Source: Lentilactobacillus sp. SPB1-3
GTDB taxonomy: Bacteria; Bacillota; Bacilli; Lactobacillales; Lactobacillaceae
Reading direction: 5' to 3'
DNA length: 64,000 nt
NCBI RefSeq assembly: GCF_026913205.2
Contig: NZ_CP168151.1
Span: 620,001-684,000 of the forward strand
The position numbers and the translations under genes were made by a program. How positions within the stretch are numbered: the stretch's first letter is position 1; each line of letters opens with the position of its first letter. Shown in pieces: positions 29,630 to 41,630 of the stretch. The notes beneath the pieces are model-generated. The model was not told where the DNA came from, searched no databases, and was given only the letters and a program-made list of their open reading frames with translations.

Positions 29630-31940
29630 AGTCATAATTAATTGTGTGATCAATTTTGATTTCACTACTACTCAACGAGTCCTGACTAATAATTGGGGTT
29701 ACTTTACCAACACTAATCATTGTTAGGCTATGCATTGCTCGTGTAAAGATGGTGTACAATGTGCCAGTATAATTTGAATTAGGATAATTCTTTTCAGAGA
29801 TATCCCAAGCAATTACAGAATCAAATTCCAAACCTTTAGCTAGATAAATTGGAATAATCAAAACTCCCTTTGGCAGAGTTCGATCGGCATCTTTTAACAA
29901 TGAAACATCGACTTTGGAATGAAGTTGTTCATAGACTTGGTTAGCCTCTTCAACATTTTTAACTAAAACAGCGACCGTACCATATTTAGATTGTTGATCT
30001 GAGACTAATTTTGTTAATTGATCATACGATTCTTTTAAATCGTTGGTGACAATCAACTCAGGAAGATCACCGTCACGCTGGAAAGCTTCAATATCACTAC
30101 CATTAGGCAGAATCGATTTGGCAAAAGTCGTGATCGGGTATGTTGATCGATAAGATTTTAGTAAACTGATCAATCTAGAATGCTTAGTTTCAAAAGAAGA
30201 ATTCAGCCTATCTAAGAGTTGCTTTGGTGTTTCCACTGACTTAAATAGTGTTTGTTCACTATCGCCTAGTAATGTCCATTTAGTTTGTGGAAAAGCATAT
30301 TTTAAATATTTAAGTTGTGCGACTGTGTAATCTTGCATTTCATCAATAAATAGATATTTCATTGTATTGTTTTGACCACCACCACACATATAGTCCCTGA
30401 GGTATAGCAATGGGGCAGCGTCGTCTAATTCAACTTGATGAAATTCAAGTTTATGCATAAACTTATTTAATTCAGATTGCCATTCTTCCGTTGAAGCATG
30501 CACAGGTGCAGTGTATTGTTTCATAAACGCATCGTATTGAACATACGGATCAACAAAGTTATTGTTGAAAATCGCATCATAAACAGATTGAAGACGATTG
30601 GTAACAATTTGCTTAGCAATGTAAAATCTTTCTGCGCTTTCATCTTGAAAATCATTCAAGCGTTTGCCAGCCAATAAGTTATGATAACGTTCATCATTCA
30701 TTTCATCTATCTGCTCATTAACCCAATCGGCTTGAGTTTCTTTATCAATTCTTCTTTTTAAACGTTTAATTAGTGCGTTCTTTGTCTTAGTGAATTTATC
30801 AGCTGTTTTTAAAGCCGCTGGAAACTGATTGAAAACCCGTTTGATTTCTTCTTTAGAAAAGAAAATTTCACCATTAAAATTGATATTAGAAAACGCGATT
30901 TTATCGGCAGTTAATGCATCACAATAATCAGTGATGGCATTCATGTATTCACCAGCTTCTTTTTCTTGGCGAATATTCATGTCAGTCTTGCTTAAGGTGT
31001 CGTCAATTTCATATCGTTCAAATAAACTTTGAACATTGATTCCTTTAAGTCGGTTATCAATGAATTCAGCAAAGGTAACTTGACGCATATTACGCTCACC
31101 TAAACTAGGCAAAACTTCAGAAATGTAGTGGCTGAACAAACGGTTAGGTGAGAACAAGATAATTTGATCCGCTTCTAAAGTATCTCGACTGTGGTATAGC
31201 AAGAAGGCAATTCTTTGTAAAATTGCGGATGTTTTACCAGAACCTGCCACCCCTTGAACAACTAGCAAGTCACTACGTGTGTCACGAATAATGTCATTTT
31301 GTTCGCGTTGGATAGTGGCAACGATATTTTGCATGTATTCATCGTTTTGCTCACCAAGGGCACTTTGCAATAATTCATCGCCAACAGTTTCATTAGTATC
31401 AAACATATTTTTGATTTCACTATCATTGATTTGAAATTGGCGCTTTTTATTCAGAGTCACAGTTTGTGTACCCATGGGAGCTTCATAACTTACTTTGCCC
31501 AGCGTACCGTTATAGTAAATACTGGAAATAGGTGCGCGCCAGTCATAGATTAAAAATTCACCATTTTTATCTTGGAAAGAAGCAGTACCAATATATAGCT
31601 TTTCAGGAGTTGGTTCATCATCTTCGGTGATATCGATTCGACCAAAGTAAGGTGATTTTTTTAGCTGTTTATAAGTATCTAATTGATCTTTTAAGATAGA
31701 TTCGTTTTCAGTTAATCTTGAGACCAAACCTCTTTGCTGTTGTAATTCAGCACTGGTTTCAATCCGGTCATCAACTTCAAAATAGTTAACAGACGTGTTA
31801 GTAGAATAACTTTGTTGAACCCGTTTGGTTTCATCGTGAGCTCGGTCATATTCCTTTTGGGTATCATCAATCTTGTCAGTCAGTTTGGTTACAACTTCAT
31901 CAACACGCTGCTGTTCAATTTTCTTTTCATTATTATCCAA
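29628..31940 (-). CDS. helD: RNA polymerase recycling motor ATPase HelD
   Basis: HelD is a superfamily 1 helicase-like ATPase that pulls stalled RNA polymerase off DNA. The start is TTG 31940 (LDNNEKK read as Met), with AAAGG ten bases upstream; no ATG fits. The 770-residue protein opens with a charged coiled-coil arm (residues about 1-100), the part that enters the secondary channel in Bacillus HelD. Walker A GVAGSGKTSAILQRIAFLLY lies near 229-248, the DEMQDY Walker B near 540, and the UvrD-like C-terminal helicase motifs end with TIFTRAMHSL near 743. Length matches Bacillus HelD (774). Confidence 0.92.
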   Translation of the reverse strand: MDNNEKKIEQQRVDEVVTKLTDKIDDTQKEYDRAHDETKRVQQSYSTNTSVNYFEVDDRIETSAELQQQRGLVSRLTENESILKDQLDTYKQLKKSPYFGRIDITEDDEPTPEKLYIGTASFQDKNGEFLIYDWRAPISSIYYNGTLGKVSYEAPMGTQTVTLNKKRQFQINDSEIKNMFDTNETVGDELLQSALGEQNDEYMQNIVATIQREQNDIIRDTRSDLLVVQGVAGSGKTSAILQRIAFLLYHSRDTLEADQIILFSPNRLFSHYISEVLPSLGERNMRQVTFAEFIDNRLKGINVQSLFERYEIDDTLSKTDMNIRQEKEAGEYMNAITDYCDALTADKIAFSNINFNGEIFFSKEEIKRVFNQFPAALKTADKFTKTKNALIKRLKRRIDKETQADWVNEQIDEMNDERYHNLLAGKRLNDFQDESAERFYIAKQIVTNRLQSVYDAIFNNNFVDPYVQYDAFMKQYTAPVHASTEEWQSELNKFMHKLEFHQVELDDAAPLLYLRDYMCGGGQNNTMKYLFIDEMQDYTVAQLKYLKYAFPQTKWTLLGDSEQTLFKSVETPKQLLDRLNSSFETKHSRLISLLKSYRSTYPITTFAKSILPNGSDIEAFQRDGDLPELIVTNDLKESYDQLTKLVSDQQSKYGTVAVLVKNVEEANQVYEQLHSKVDVSLLKDADRTLPKGVLIIPIYLAKGLEFDSVIAWDISEKNYPNSNYTGTLYTIFTRAMHSLTMISVGKVTPIISQDSLSSSEIKIDHTINYD

Positions 31941-31985
31941 ATGGGCAAGTCCTTTCTTTTAGTCGTTATTATAAATGCTTTGAAC

Positions 31986-32014
31986 ATTTTAGATGTATTT
32001 TATGTGCCTGTCAA
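31986..32014 (-). promoter_or_regulatory. Promoter of helD
   Basis: On the reverse strand a perfect TTGACA (32014-32009) and TAAAAT (31991-31986) are 17 bases apart. Confidence 0.75.
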
Positions 32015-32026
32015 TTCAAGCATACT

Positions 32027-32055
32027 TTGACATTTTGTTGATTTATAAGTAAAAT
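32027..32055 (+). promoter_or_regulatory. Promoter of trpS
   Basis: A perfect TTGACA and TAAAAT are 17 bases apart. It is divergent from the helD promoter, with the -35 boxes only 12 bases apart. Confidence 0.75.
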
Positions 32056-32084
32056 AAAAGCGATATTTTGTTAAGTAGATAAGT

Positions 32085-32252
32085 CACTATCAGAGAGACT
32101 ACAAACGGTGAAAGTAGTCACGATAAATCGAAATGGAAAAGGTAAACAATGGGTAACTCCTTATCGTTGAGAAGTGGCGGCTATTAATAGTCCGCAATTT
32201 AGGTGGTACCACGGTTTAACGTCCTATTGAGCAAGTCAATAGGGCGTTTTTT
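32085..32252 (+). promoter_or_regulatory. T-box riboswitch (tryptophan) controlling trpS
   Basis: AGAGA (32092-32096) is followed by the stem GACTAC/GTAGTC with the conserved GGTGAAA loop, then GAAATGGAA, placing the Trp codon TGG at 32134-32136 as specifier. The T-box proper, AGGTGGTACCACGG, is at 32201-32214. The terminator CGTCCTATTG/CAATAGGGCG with T6 is at 32220-32252. Uncharged tRNA-Trp should bind and allow read-through into trpS. Confidence 0.93.
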
Positions 32253-32269
32253 GAAAGGATGGATATTAG

Positions 32270-33286
<1,017 letters not shown>

Positions 33287-33301
33287 TAGAAGGTGTTCAG
33301 T

Positions 33302-34231
33302 ATGGAAAACCTTGTAATCTTGGATGTTGGTTCTAATTCCGTTAGGATGGCAATTAACCAAATTCAAAATGACGGCTCTTATCGAGAAATCAAGCGAGTT
33401 AAGAGTGACAGTCGACTATCTGAGGGAATGGGCGCAAAAAAAGTCCTTCAGGAAGTTGCGATGAAAAGAACTATTGCCTCGTTGGCAGATTTTAAAGATA
33501 TTTATTCTCAATACAATCACGTTAACGTCATTGGTATCGCTACGGCCGCTGTTCGCCAAGCGACCAATAGTGCTGATTTTTTGAACCGAGTGAAGCAAAG
33601 AATCGGAATTGAAATTCAGGTTCTCTCTGGGGATGAAGAAGCATATTACGACTACGTCGGTGTCGTCAATAGATTAGGAATTAAGAATTGCTTGATCTTA
33701 GATATTGGTGGAGCAAGTTGTGAGTTAGTTGCTGTTAAGAAAAGCAAAAACACTAATTTAATTAGCATTCCGATAGGCGCTGTAAATTTATCTGAAAGAT
33801 TTCATTTATCAGATCGAGTTTCTGGTTCTAACTTATTCAATGCTCAATTTCATATTAGAAAAGAATTCGCTAAAATTGATTGGCTTAATCAATCGAGAAG
33901 ACAGCCACTTGTTCTTTTAGGTGGGGCTAACCGAACTTTAGCTAGAATTAATCGGAAACGGCAAAACATGTTACGAATTGACGCAATTCATGGATATCAT
34001 CTATCGTATGAACAAGTCAATCGAACATTTTTGAACATGTTACGGGGTAATATGAAGCATAGACAACAGATTCCTGGATTGGAAACTGATCGAGCAGATA
34101 TTATCGTCGGTGGTTTGATGCCACTAGTAGTGTTAATGGATTATTTAGATACTAAAAAAGTATATTTTTCTCAAAGTGGAGTTCGAGAAGGAATTATCAC
34201 AGAATATATTGAGAAGCATTATAATAAATAA
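33302..34231 (+). CDS. Ppx/GppA family phosphatase, single catalytic domain
   Basis: The start ATG 33302 has AGAAGG nine bases upstream. The 309-residue protein has only the sugar-kinase-fold core of exopolyphosphatase/pppGpp phosphatase: DVGSNSVRM near residues 6-14 (phosphate 1), SGDEEAYYDYVG near 110 with the catalytic Glu, LDIGGASCEL near 132 (phosphate 2), and LGGANRTL near 203. It lacks the C-terminal HD-like domain of larger members. It probably degrades polyphosphate or pppGpp; which one cannot be decided. It follows trpS by 15 bases and may share its transcript, ending at a terminator. Confidence 0.88.
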   Translation: MENLVILDVGSNSVRMAINQIQNDGSYREIKRVKSDSRLSEGMGAKKVLQEVAMKRTIASLADFKDIYSQYNHVNVIGIATAAVRQATNSADFLNRVKQRIGIEIQVLSGDEEAYYDYVGVVNRLGIKNCLILDIGGASCELVAVKKSKNTNLISIPIGAVNLSERFHLSDRVSGSNLFNAQFHIRKEFAKIDWLNQSRRQPLVLLGGANRTLARINRKRQNMLRIDAIHGYHLSYEQVNRTFLNMLRGNMKHRQQIPGLETDRADIIVGGLMPLVVLMDYLDTKKVYFSQSGVREGIITEYIEKHYNK

Positions 34232-34240
34232 GAAGTAGCT

Positions 34241-34274
34241 AAAAGCTGGGGCAAGAAAACTTGACCAGCTTTTT
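34241..34274 (+). terminator. Terminator after the Ppx gene
   Basis: AAAAGCTGG pairs with CCAGCTTTT; the following T tract is short, so read-through into mvaA is possible. Confidence 0.65.
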
Positions 34275-34295
34275 GGCGCTATTGGTGGTGATGAC

Positions 34296-35567
34296 ATGAA
34301 TTTAAAATATAATGGCTTTTATAAACATGATTATTTGACCAGATTGGATTTGGTATTGGGTCGAATAAATAATGCAGAAAATTCAAAGGTTATTATTGAT
34401 GGGAACTATGATTCAAAATTTAAGAATATTATCGAAAATTATCTCACTAACTATCAGTTGCCAGAAGGCATTGCCACTAATTTAGTCGTGAATGATAGAG
34501 AATATATGGTACCAATGGTGACGGAGGAACCTTCTGTTATAGCAGCTTGCAGTAATGGTAGCAAGTTACTTTCAGATAATGGTGGTATTTCAGCAACTGT
34601 TATTAGTAACTTGGTTGATGGTCAGATAATTTTGAAAAGCAAAACACCGGAAACTGTTGAACAGTATGTAACTGAAAATCAAGCTAACTTGGTCAAAGTG
34701 GCAAATTTGAGCCACCCATCAATTAAGAATTATGCTCGTGGTGCACTTTCAGTTGCTACAAGGCGGTTAGATGGCCAATATATGTCATTAGACGTCACTG
34801 TGGACGCCGGTGAGGCAATGGGAGCAAACATAGTTAATTCGATGCTAGAGGCTGTTAAAAGCTACTTACAGGATGAACTAGCAAATGTGGAGGTACTGAT
34901 GGCGATTTTAACCAATGATTCTCACCATGCCTTAGTTAAAGTTAAGGGAAAGACGTCTCTTAACCAATTATCTACACGAAGCATGTCTGGTAAGATAGTT
35001 GGTCAAAAGATATCTGAGGCCAGTTACATTGCCAAAATTGACGCTGTGCGAGCTACCACTCATAACAAAGGAATCATGAATGGAATTGACGCTGCTGCCA
35101 TCGCACTAGGTAATGATTGGAGGGCGTTGGAAAGTGCCGTTCACAGTTTTGCCGTTAAGGATGGTCGATATCAAGGATTAACTGATTGGCAGATCGATGA
35201 CGAATACTTAGTTGGTGAGATGACCATCCCAATTCCAATCGGTTTTATTGGTGGGGCTACTCGTGTACTTCCTCTGGCTAAAATCAATCAAGAGATTGCA
35301 CAAGTTAGTGATAGCGAACAAGAGATGATGTTAATCGCTTCGGTGGGACTAGCACAAAACTTGGCGGCCTTAAAAGCACTAGTAACAGAGGGAATTCAAC
35401 GAGGTCATATGGGACTAGCGGTGAAATCTGCCGTTATCGCAAATGGAGCCACTCCTGATGAAGTAGAAAAAGTTGTCAAAATGTTGGCAAAAACTGGCCA
35501 ACACGATTCAGAAACAATTAAAAAGGTAATTAATAATTTCCGTAAGGAGAGTAATAAACATGGATAA
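34296..35567 (+). CDS. mvaA: Hydroxymethylglutaryl-CoA reductase, class II
   Basis: The enzyme reduces HMG-CoA to mevalonate, the committed step of the mevalonate route to isoprenoids. The 423-residue protein is a bacterial class II HMG-CoA reductase. EEPSVIAACSNGSKLL (residues about 76-91) holds the catalytic Glu, DAGEAMGANIVNSM (about 170-183) is the family signature, and NKGIMNGIDAAAIALGNDWRA (about 254-274) holds the catalytic Lys. The conserved His in the flexible C-terminal part lies in RGHMGLA. Databases often label this class degradative, but in lactobacilli it is biosynthetic. The ribosome site is weak (GGTGGTGA). It overlaps the next gene by eight bases. Confidence 0.95.
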   Translation: MNLKYNGFYKHDYLTRLDLVLGRINNAENSKVIIDGNYDSKFKNIIENYLTNYQLPEGIATNLVVNDREYMVPMVTEEPSVIAACSNGSKLLSDNGGISATVISNLVDGQIILKSKTPETVEQYVTENQANLVKVANLSHPSIKNYARGALSVATRRLDGQYMSLDVTVDAGEAMGANIVNSMLEAVKSYLQDELANVEVLMAILTNDSHHALVKVKGKTSLNQLSTRSMSGKIVGQKISEASYIAKIDAVRATTHNKGIMNGIDAAAIALGNDWRALESAVHSFAVKDGRYQGLTDWQIDDEYLVGEMTIPIPIGFIGGATRVLPLAKINQEIAQVSDSEQEMMLIASVGLAQNLAALKALVTEGIQRGHMGLAVKSAVIANGATPDEVEKVVKMLAKTGQHDSETIKKVINNFRKESNKHG

Positions 35568-36531
35568 TAATGTTGATGTTAAATTAAATGATCAAGTCCA
35601 AGGACTTATTAATACGGTTGACCAATTTTGGGATGGAGAAGTGTCCGTTCAGTTCATTGGTAATTTACAAGCAGGTTTTGTTCGTCATGATCAAGCACAA
35701 GCAGTCCAAGATGGTAAAAAATTGATGATTCAAGTTTCTGATTTGAGTGCGCCAAATTATACGGCTTCTCACGAATTGATCCATGTTTTGATGACATTAA
35801 GAGGCTTTCCTCAAGTATTCTTCCCATTAACAACTGGTGATGAAAAGCTTGATGAGCAACTACAAATGTTGGGAACAGAGCTGTTTGACATTGTTTCTCA
35901 TTTTGTAGTTGTCAGCGAACAACGAAAGCATGATTTGATTAATGATGAAATCGAGTCTATGTATTTAGAAGGTATTTATAAAACTATCAAGCCTGAACCT
36001 AAAGAAGGCGATGACCAACAGACGTTGCGTTCTTTGACATTGTTGGATGCAATGGTATTTTATGGCGATAAGATTAGTGCCTACAAAGAAAAATTAAGCC
36101 AAGATTTTCCAGTTTCATACCAAGCTGCTGAAAAATTATATGCAGTGATTACTGCTAAACCAACTAATTCGCCATTTGCTTTGCGACGTAATGTAGTTAA
36201 GCTATTTAAGGCCTTTGATGAGCAGTTACAAGCATGGGGATTACCTCAACTTCACAATACGGAATTTACCACAGTTTCTAATGTCTTATCTGAAAGACAA
36301 TTAAACCTATCAGTGCGTCAAGTTTTCGAAATTTTCCATTCTGAGTTGAAGATTGCCAACACTGATAATCGTGCATACGTGGGCTTCAATAAAAACGATG
36401 ATCAGAATTCATTTGTAATTGAAGAACCTGATAGCAAGACTGATAGTGCTGAGTTCTTCAAGGAAACATACGATAAGACTGTGAAGGAATTGTTAGAAGA
36501 ATTAAAAATGCCATATATTATTCGAGAATAA
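35560..36531 (+). CDS. Uncharacterised protein with a HELIH zinc-protease-like motif
   Basis: The 323-residue protein is soluble and acidic, with no signal peptide. The segment NYTASHELIHVLMTLRG places a HEXXH motif at residues 71-75, as in zinc metallopeptidases; possible third ligands (Glu or His) lie in GTELFDIVSHF near 108-118. I recall similar lactobacillus proteins carrying the uninformative label IpaB/EvcA family, but I cannot check this. The start ATG 35560 overlaps mvaA and has AAGGAG upstream, so translation is coupled. The neighbours (mvaA, sirtuin) do not reveal a substrate. An intracellular metalloprotease is a fair guess, no more. Confidence 0.65.
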   Translation: MDNNVDVKLNDQVQGLINTVDQFWDGEVSVQFIGNLQAGFVRHDQAQAVQDGKKLMIQVSDLSAPNYTASHELIHVLMTLRGFPQVFFPLTTGDEKLDEQLQMLGTELFDIVSHFVVVSEQRKHDLINDEIESMYLEGIYKTIKPEPKEGDDQQTLRSLTLLDAMVFYGDKISAYKEKLSQDFPVSYQAAEKLYAVITAKPTNSPFALRRNVVKLFKAFDEQLQAWGLPQLHNTEFTTVSNVLSERQLNLSVRQVFEIFHSELKIANTDNRAYVGFNKNDDQNSFVIEEPDSKTDSAEFFKETYDKTVKELLEELKMPYIIRE

Positions 36532-36547
36532 TTTGGGGATGAATTCA

Positions 36548-37261
36548 ATGATTGAACCAGCAATTCAAGAATTATTTGATAATGCAAAAAAGATTACGTT
36601 TCTAACTGGGGCGGGGGTGTCGACGCCATCAGGGATACCTGATTACAGATCAAAAAATGGCTTATACACCAGTCAGCACACTGATAGACCCGCAGAGTAC
36701 TACTTAAGCATTGATTGCTTAAGGCAAGAGCCTGAGGTCTTCTATGATTTTATGATCCACAATATGTATTACCCAGATGCTCAGCCTAATGTGATTCACC
36801 AAAGACAATCGGAATTCACAAAAAAACGGGATGCCATGGTAATCACTCAAAATATAGATGGTTTGTATCAAAAAGCTGATACGAAAAGCTTAGTGGAATT
36901 TCATGGAACGTTATTTGATGTTTACTGTCTTAAATGCGGTAAGCACGTTGATTACCATGAATACTTAAACGACATGCATCACGAAAATTGTGGTGGTATT
37001 TTACGCCCCAATATCGTTTTATATGGCGAAGGTTTGAATGGTGAAAATATTAGCCGGAGTATTGCTGCGGTTTCAACAAGTGATCTTTTAGTAGTGGTTG
37101 GAACATCAATGAAAGTTTATCCATTCGCCGGCTTGATTGATTACCGGCTTAACAGTGCTAAGGTTGTTGTAGTTAATCAAGAAGTTTTAGATTTGGGCTT
37201 TCCAATAACAATGGTTAAAACGAATGCAACAAACTTCTTTGAGGATTTACAGGTCAATTAA
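36548..37261 (+). CDS. NAD-dependent protein deacylase, Sir2 family
   Basis: I choose ATG 36548 because GGGGA lies eight bases before it; a TTG and an ATG upstream are in frame but badly spaced. The 237-residue sirtuin has TGAGVSTPSGIPDYRS (residues 20-35), TQNIDGL (100-106), catalytic His119 in EFHG, and VVGTSMKVYPFAGL near 190. The zinc site is unusual: Cys127-x2-Cys130 is normal, but the second pair reads His145-x2-Cys148 (HENCGG). It removes acetyl or other acyl groups from lysines using NAD. It is the fourth gene of the mvaA run, closely spaced with both neighbours. Confidence 0.9.
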   Translation: MIEPAIQELFDNAKKITFLTGAGVSTPSGIPDYRSKNGLYTSQHTDRPAEYYLSIDCLRQEPEVFYDFMIHNMYYPDAQPNVIHQRQSEFTKKRDAMVITQNIDGLYQKADTKSLVEFHGTLFDVYCLKCGKHVDYHEYLNDMHHENCGGILRPNIVLYGEGLNGENISRSIAAVSTSDLLVVVGTSMKVYPFAGLIDYRLNSAKVVVVNQEVLDLGFPITMVKTNATNFFEDLQVN

Positions 37262-37275
37262 CGCAGTGGAGGTCA

Positions 37276-38127
37276 ATGATGATTAATATTGGATTAACCA
37301 CTTTTGCAGATCATCCTGATCTGTCTGTAGATGGCAAGAAACAGGCTAAGCTTAGCGAATATAGTGGCCATTTCCCAGTGGTGGAAATGGATACACCATT
37401 TTACGCGATTCCCAAAACTTCAGTTATTGAGCATTGGCAGCACCAAGCGCCAGATAACTTTCAGTTTATTCTCAAAGCCAATCAATTGATGACTCTTCAT
37501 GACATCGCAAAAGGCGAATCAGTGACGGAGGATGAGCGGGAAAAATCTTTTAGAGAATACTTAAAGTCAGTTAAACCATTGATTAAAGCTAATCAACTAA
37601 AAACGGTTTTGTTTCAATTTCCACCAACATTTCAGTTGAATACGGAATCCATTGAGTACTTGCGATTGATCAAAAGTCGGATGGGACAGTTATCTGTCTC
37701 CGTAGAATTTAGAGACGATTCTTGGTATGCAGATAACGTGAAAGGCGATGTTAAAAACTACTTAACTGAGCTTAATTTTACGTTTGTCACTCCTGATGAA
37801 CCACATACATTAAATGTTGGGGTGCCATTTGAACCAGTGGTTACAAGTTCTTCGTTGGCATTCTTACGACTGCATGGTCGCAATGTTAAGGGATGGACAA
37901 ATTCTAGTAGCAATTGGCGAACTGAACGAACGCTTTATAACTATTCAGAAGACGAATTAATGGAAATCGCTGCAATGGCGAAACAGCTTGCTGATCAAGT
38001 TGCTGAAGTTGTTGTGATTTTTAATAATAATGCTGGCCATGATGCCGCAAAAAACGCTCTTAGATTAAAGAAAATTTTGAATATTGAGTACAATGGTTTG
38101 GCACCATTACAAATGGATTTATTTTGA
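37276..38127 (+). CDS. DUF72 domain protein (YecE family)
   Basis: The 283-residue protein is a TIM-barrel-like DUF72 protein. Typical elements are the N-terminal IGLTTFADHPDL, the EMDTPFYAIP segment near residue 38, ILKANQLMTLHD near 70 (family F-x-x-K-x-x), VLFQFPPTF near 115, SVEFRDDSWY near 145 and FLRLHGRN near 196. The biochemical function of the family is not established. Two ATG codons in a row (37276, 37279) follow GTGGAGG. It is the last gene of the close-packed run from mvaA. Confidence 0.88.
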   Translation: MMINIGLTTFADHPDLSVDGKKQAKLSEYSGHFPVVEMDTPFYAIPKTSVIEHWQHQAPDNFQFILKANQLMTLHDIAKGESVTEDEREKSFREYLKSVKPLIKANQLKTVLFQFPPTFQLNTESIEYLRLIKSRMGQLSVSVEFRDDSWYADNVKGDVKNYLTELNFTFVTPDEPHTLNVGVPFEPVVTSSSLAFLRLHGRNVKGWTNSSSNWRTERTLYNYSEDELMEIAAMAKQLADQVAEVVVIFNNNAGHDAAKNALRLKKILNIEYNGLAPLQMDLF

Positions 38128-38179
38128 GTTAACGTCGCCAAAGATAAGGATTTTTGCTATACTTGAGGGTAATTATTAA

Positions 38180-40237
<2,058 letters not shown>

Positions 40238-40240
40238 GAG

Positions 40241-40270
40241 AAAGCCGCCTTCAGAAGAAAGCGGCTTTTT
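40241..40270 (+). terminator. Terminator between metG and tatD
   Basis: AAAGCCGC pairs with GCGGCTTT around a short loop and is followed by T5. It reduces transcription into tatD, or sets its level. Confidence 0.75.
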
Positions 40271-40288
40271 CAATAATTGAGGGATAAA

Positions 40289-41071
40289 ATGAAAATATTT
40301 GATTCACACACTCATTTAAACGATGATGCATTGTATGAAGATGTTAATGGATACTTTGAACACGCACAAAAGTTAGGTGTGGAAAAAATTGCCAATGTTG
40401 GGTCTAACCAGGTACTAAATGAACGGTCAATTGCATTGGCTGAACAACATGCTGATATGTATTCAATTATTGGCTGGCATCCAGAAGATGCAATTTATTT
40501 TAAAGAAGAACAAGAACAGTGGTTGATTGATCAATTGAGCAACCCAAAAGTTGTCGCAATCGGTGAGATCGGATTGGATTATTACCAAACAACATCACCT
40601 AGAGCGGTTCAAAAAGCAGTATTCAAGCGCCAATTAGAAATTGCTAAAGAGTATCATCTGCCAGTTTCAATTCATAATCGGGATGCATTTGAAGATACTT
40701 ATGCCATCTTAAAAGAAGTCGGCGTGAGTGAAATTTCTGGTGTTATGCATAGTTTTAATGGTGATCCAGAATGGCTCCAAAAATTCTTGGACTTGGGAAT
40801 GTTGGTTTCCTATAGTGGTGTAGCCAGTTTCAAGAAAACTCATGAAGTTCATGAATCTGTCAAACAGACACCAATGGATAAGATGTTAGTTGAAACTGAT
40901 GCACCTTATCTTGCGCCAGAACCATTCAGAGGTAAGCAAAATGAACCTGCTTACACTCTCTACACGGTTGAGGCTCTAGCAAGAATATTAGATGTAAACC
41001 CAGAAATCGTGGCGCGACATACCTACGAAAATACCTTAAGATTATTCGGGATAAGTGATGACAATAAATAA
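40289..41071 (+). CDS. tatD: TatD family metal-dependent hydrolase
   Basis: The start is ATG 40289 behind GAGGGA. The 260-residue barrel enzyme shows all expected metal ligands: SHTHLND near residues 5-11, GEIGLDYY near 91, SIHNRDA near 129, MHSFNG near 153 and ETDAPYLAPE near 203. TatD enzymes are 3'-5' exonucleases or deoxyribonucleases with roles in DNA repair and quality control. It overlaps the RNase M5 gene, as in Bacillus yabD-rnmV. Confidence 0.93.
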   Translation: MKIFDSHTHLNDDALYEDVNGYFEHAQKLGVEKIANVGSNQVLNERSIALAEQHADMYSIIGWHPEDAIYFKEEQEQWLIDQLSNPKVVAIGEIGLDYYQTTSPRAVQKAVFKRQLEIAKEYHLPVSIHNRDAFEDTYAILKEVGVSEISGVMHSFNGDPEWLQKFLDLGMLVSYSGVASFKKTHEVHESVKQTPMDKMLVETDAPYLAPEPFRGKQNEPAYTLYTVEALARILDVNPEIVARHTYENTLRLFGISDDNK

Positions 41072-41630
41072 AAAAATTAAAGAAGTAATCGTCGTTGAAG
41101 GAAAAGATGATACTAAACGAATCAATGCCGCAGTTAATGCAGATACTATTGAGACTAGAGGCTCTGCAATTGATGAAGATACTTTACAATTGATCGAAAA
41201 GGTTGCTGAAACTAGAGGAATCATTATTTTTACTGATCCCGACTTTTCTGGTGAAAAAATCCGGAAAATCGTTTCTGAAGCAGTTCCAGAAGCTAAGCAT
41301 GCTTTTATCAAAAAAAGTCAGGCAGTTCCTGAACGTTCAACTGGTTCATTAGGAGTGGAGCATGCTTCTCCTGAGGCAATTAGAGAAGCTTTGGCACATG
41401 TGTATACTGTTGACGATAATCCTGTTGAAACCATCTCTGTTGACGATTTATTACATTTTGGGTTAATGGGTGGAACGGGTGCTAAACAAAGAAGAAGAGA
41501 ACTATCAGAATATTTAAATATCGGTTATGTCAATGCTAAACAGTTACGACATCGTCTAGCAATGTTTCAGATTTCCAGAACCGATTTTATTCAAGCAATG
41601 AGAGAAATTGAGGAAAAAAATAATGAATGA
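41058..41630 (+). CDS. rnmV: Ribonuclease M5
   Basis: RNase M5 performs the final cut of 5S rRNA precursors, bound with ribosomal protein L18. The start is ATG 41058 (a GTG just before is in frame). The 190-residue protein has a TOPRIM domain with VVEGKDDTKRI near residues 12-22 and FTDPDFSGEKIRK near 59-71, the acidic catalytic set, followed by the M5-specific C-terminal half (LMGGTGAKQRRRELSEYLNI). It overlaps tatD by 14 bases and rsmA by 8, so the three are translationally coupled. Confidence 0.95.
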   Translation: MTINKKIKEVIVVEGKDDTKRINAAVNADTIETRGSAIDEDTLQLIEKVAETRGIIIFTDPDFSGEKIRKIVSEAVPEAKHAFIKKSQAVPERSTGSLGVEHASPEAIREALAHVYTVDDNPVETISVDDLLHFGLMGGTGAKQRRRELSEYLNIGYVNAKQLRHRLAMFQISRTDFIQAMREIEEKNNE

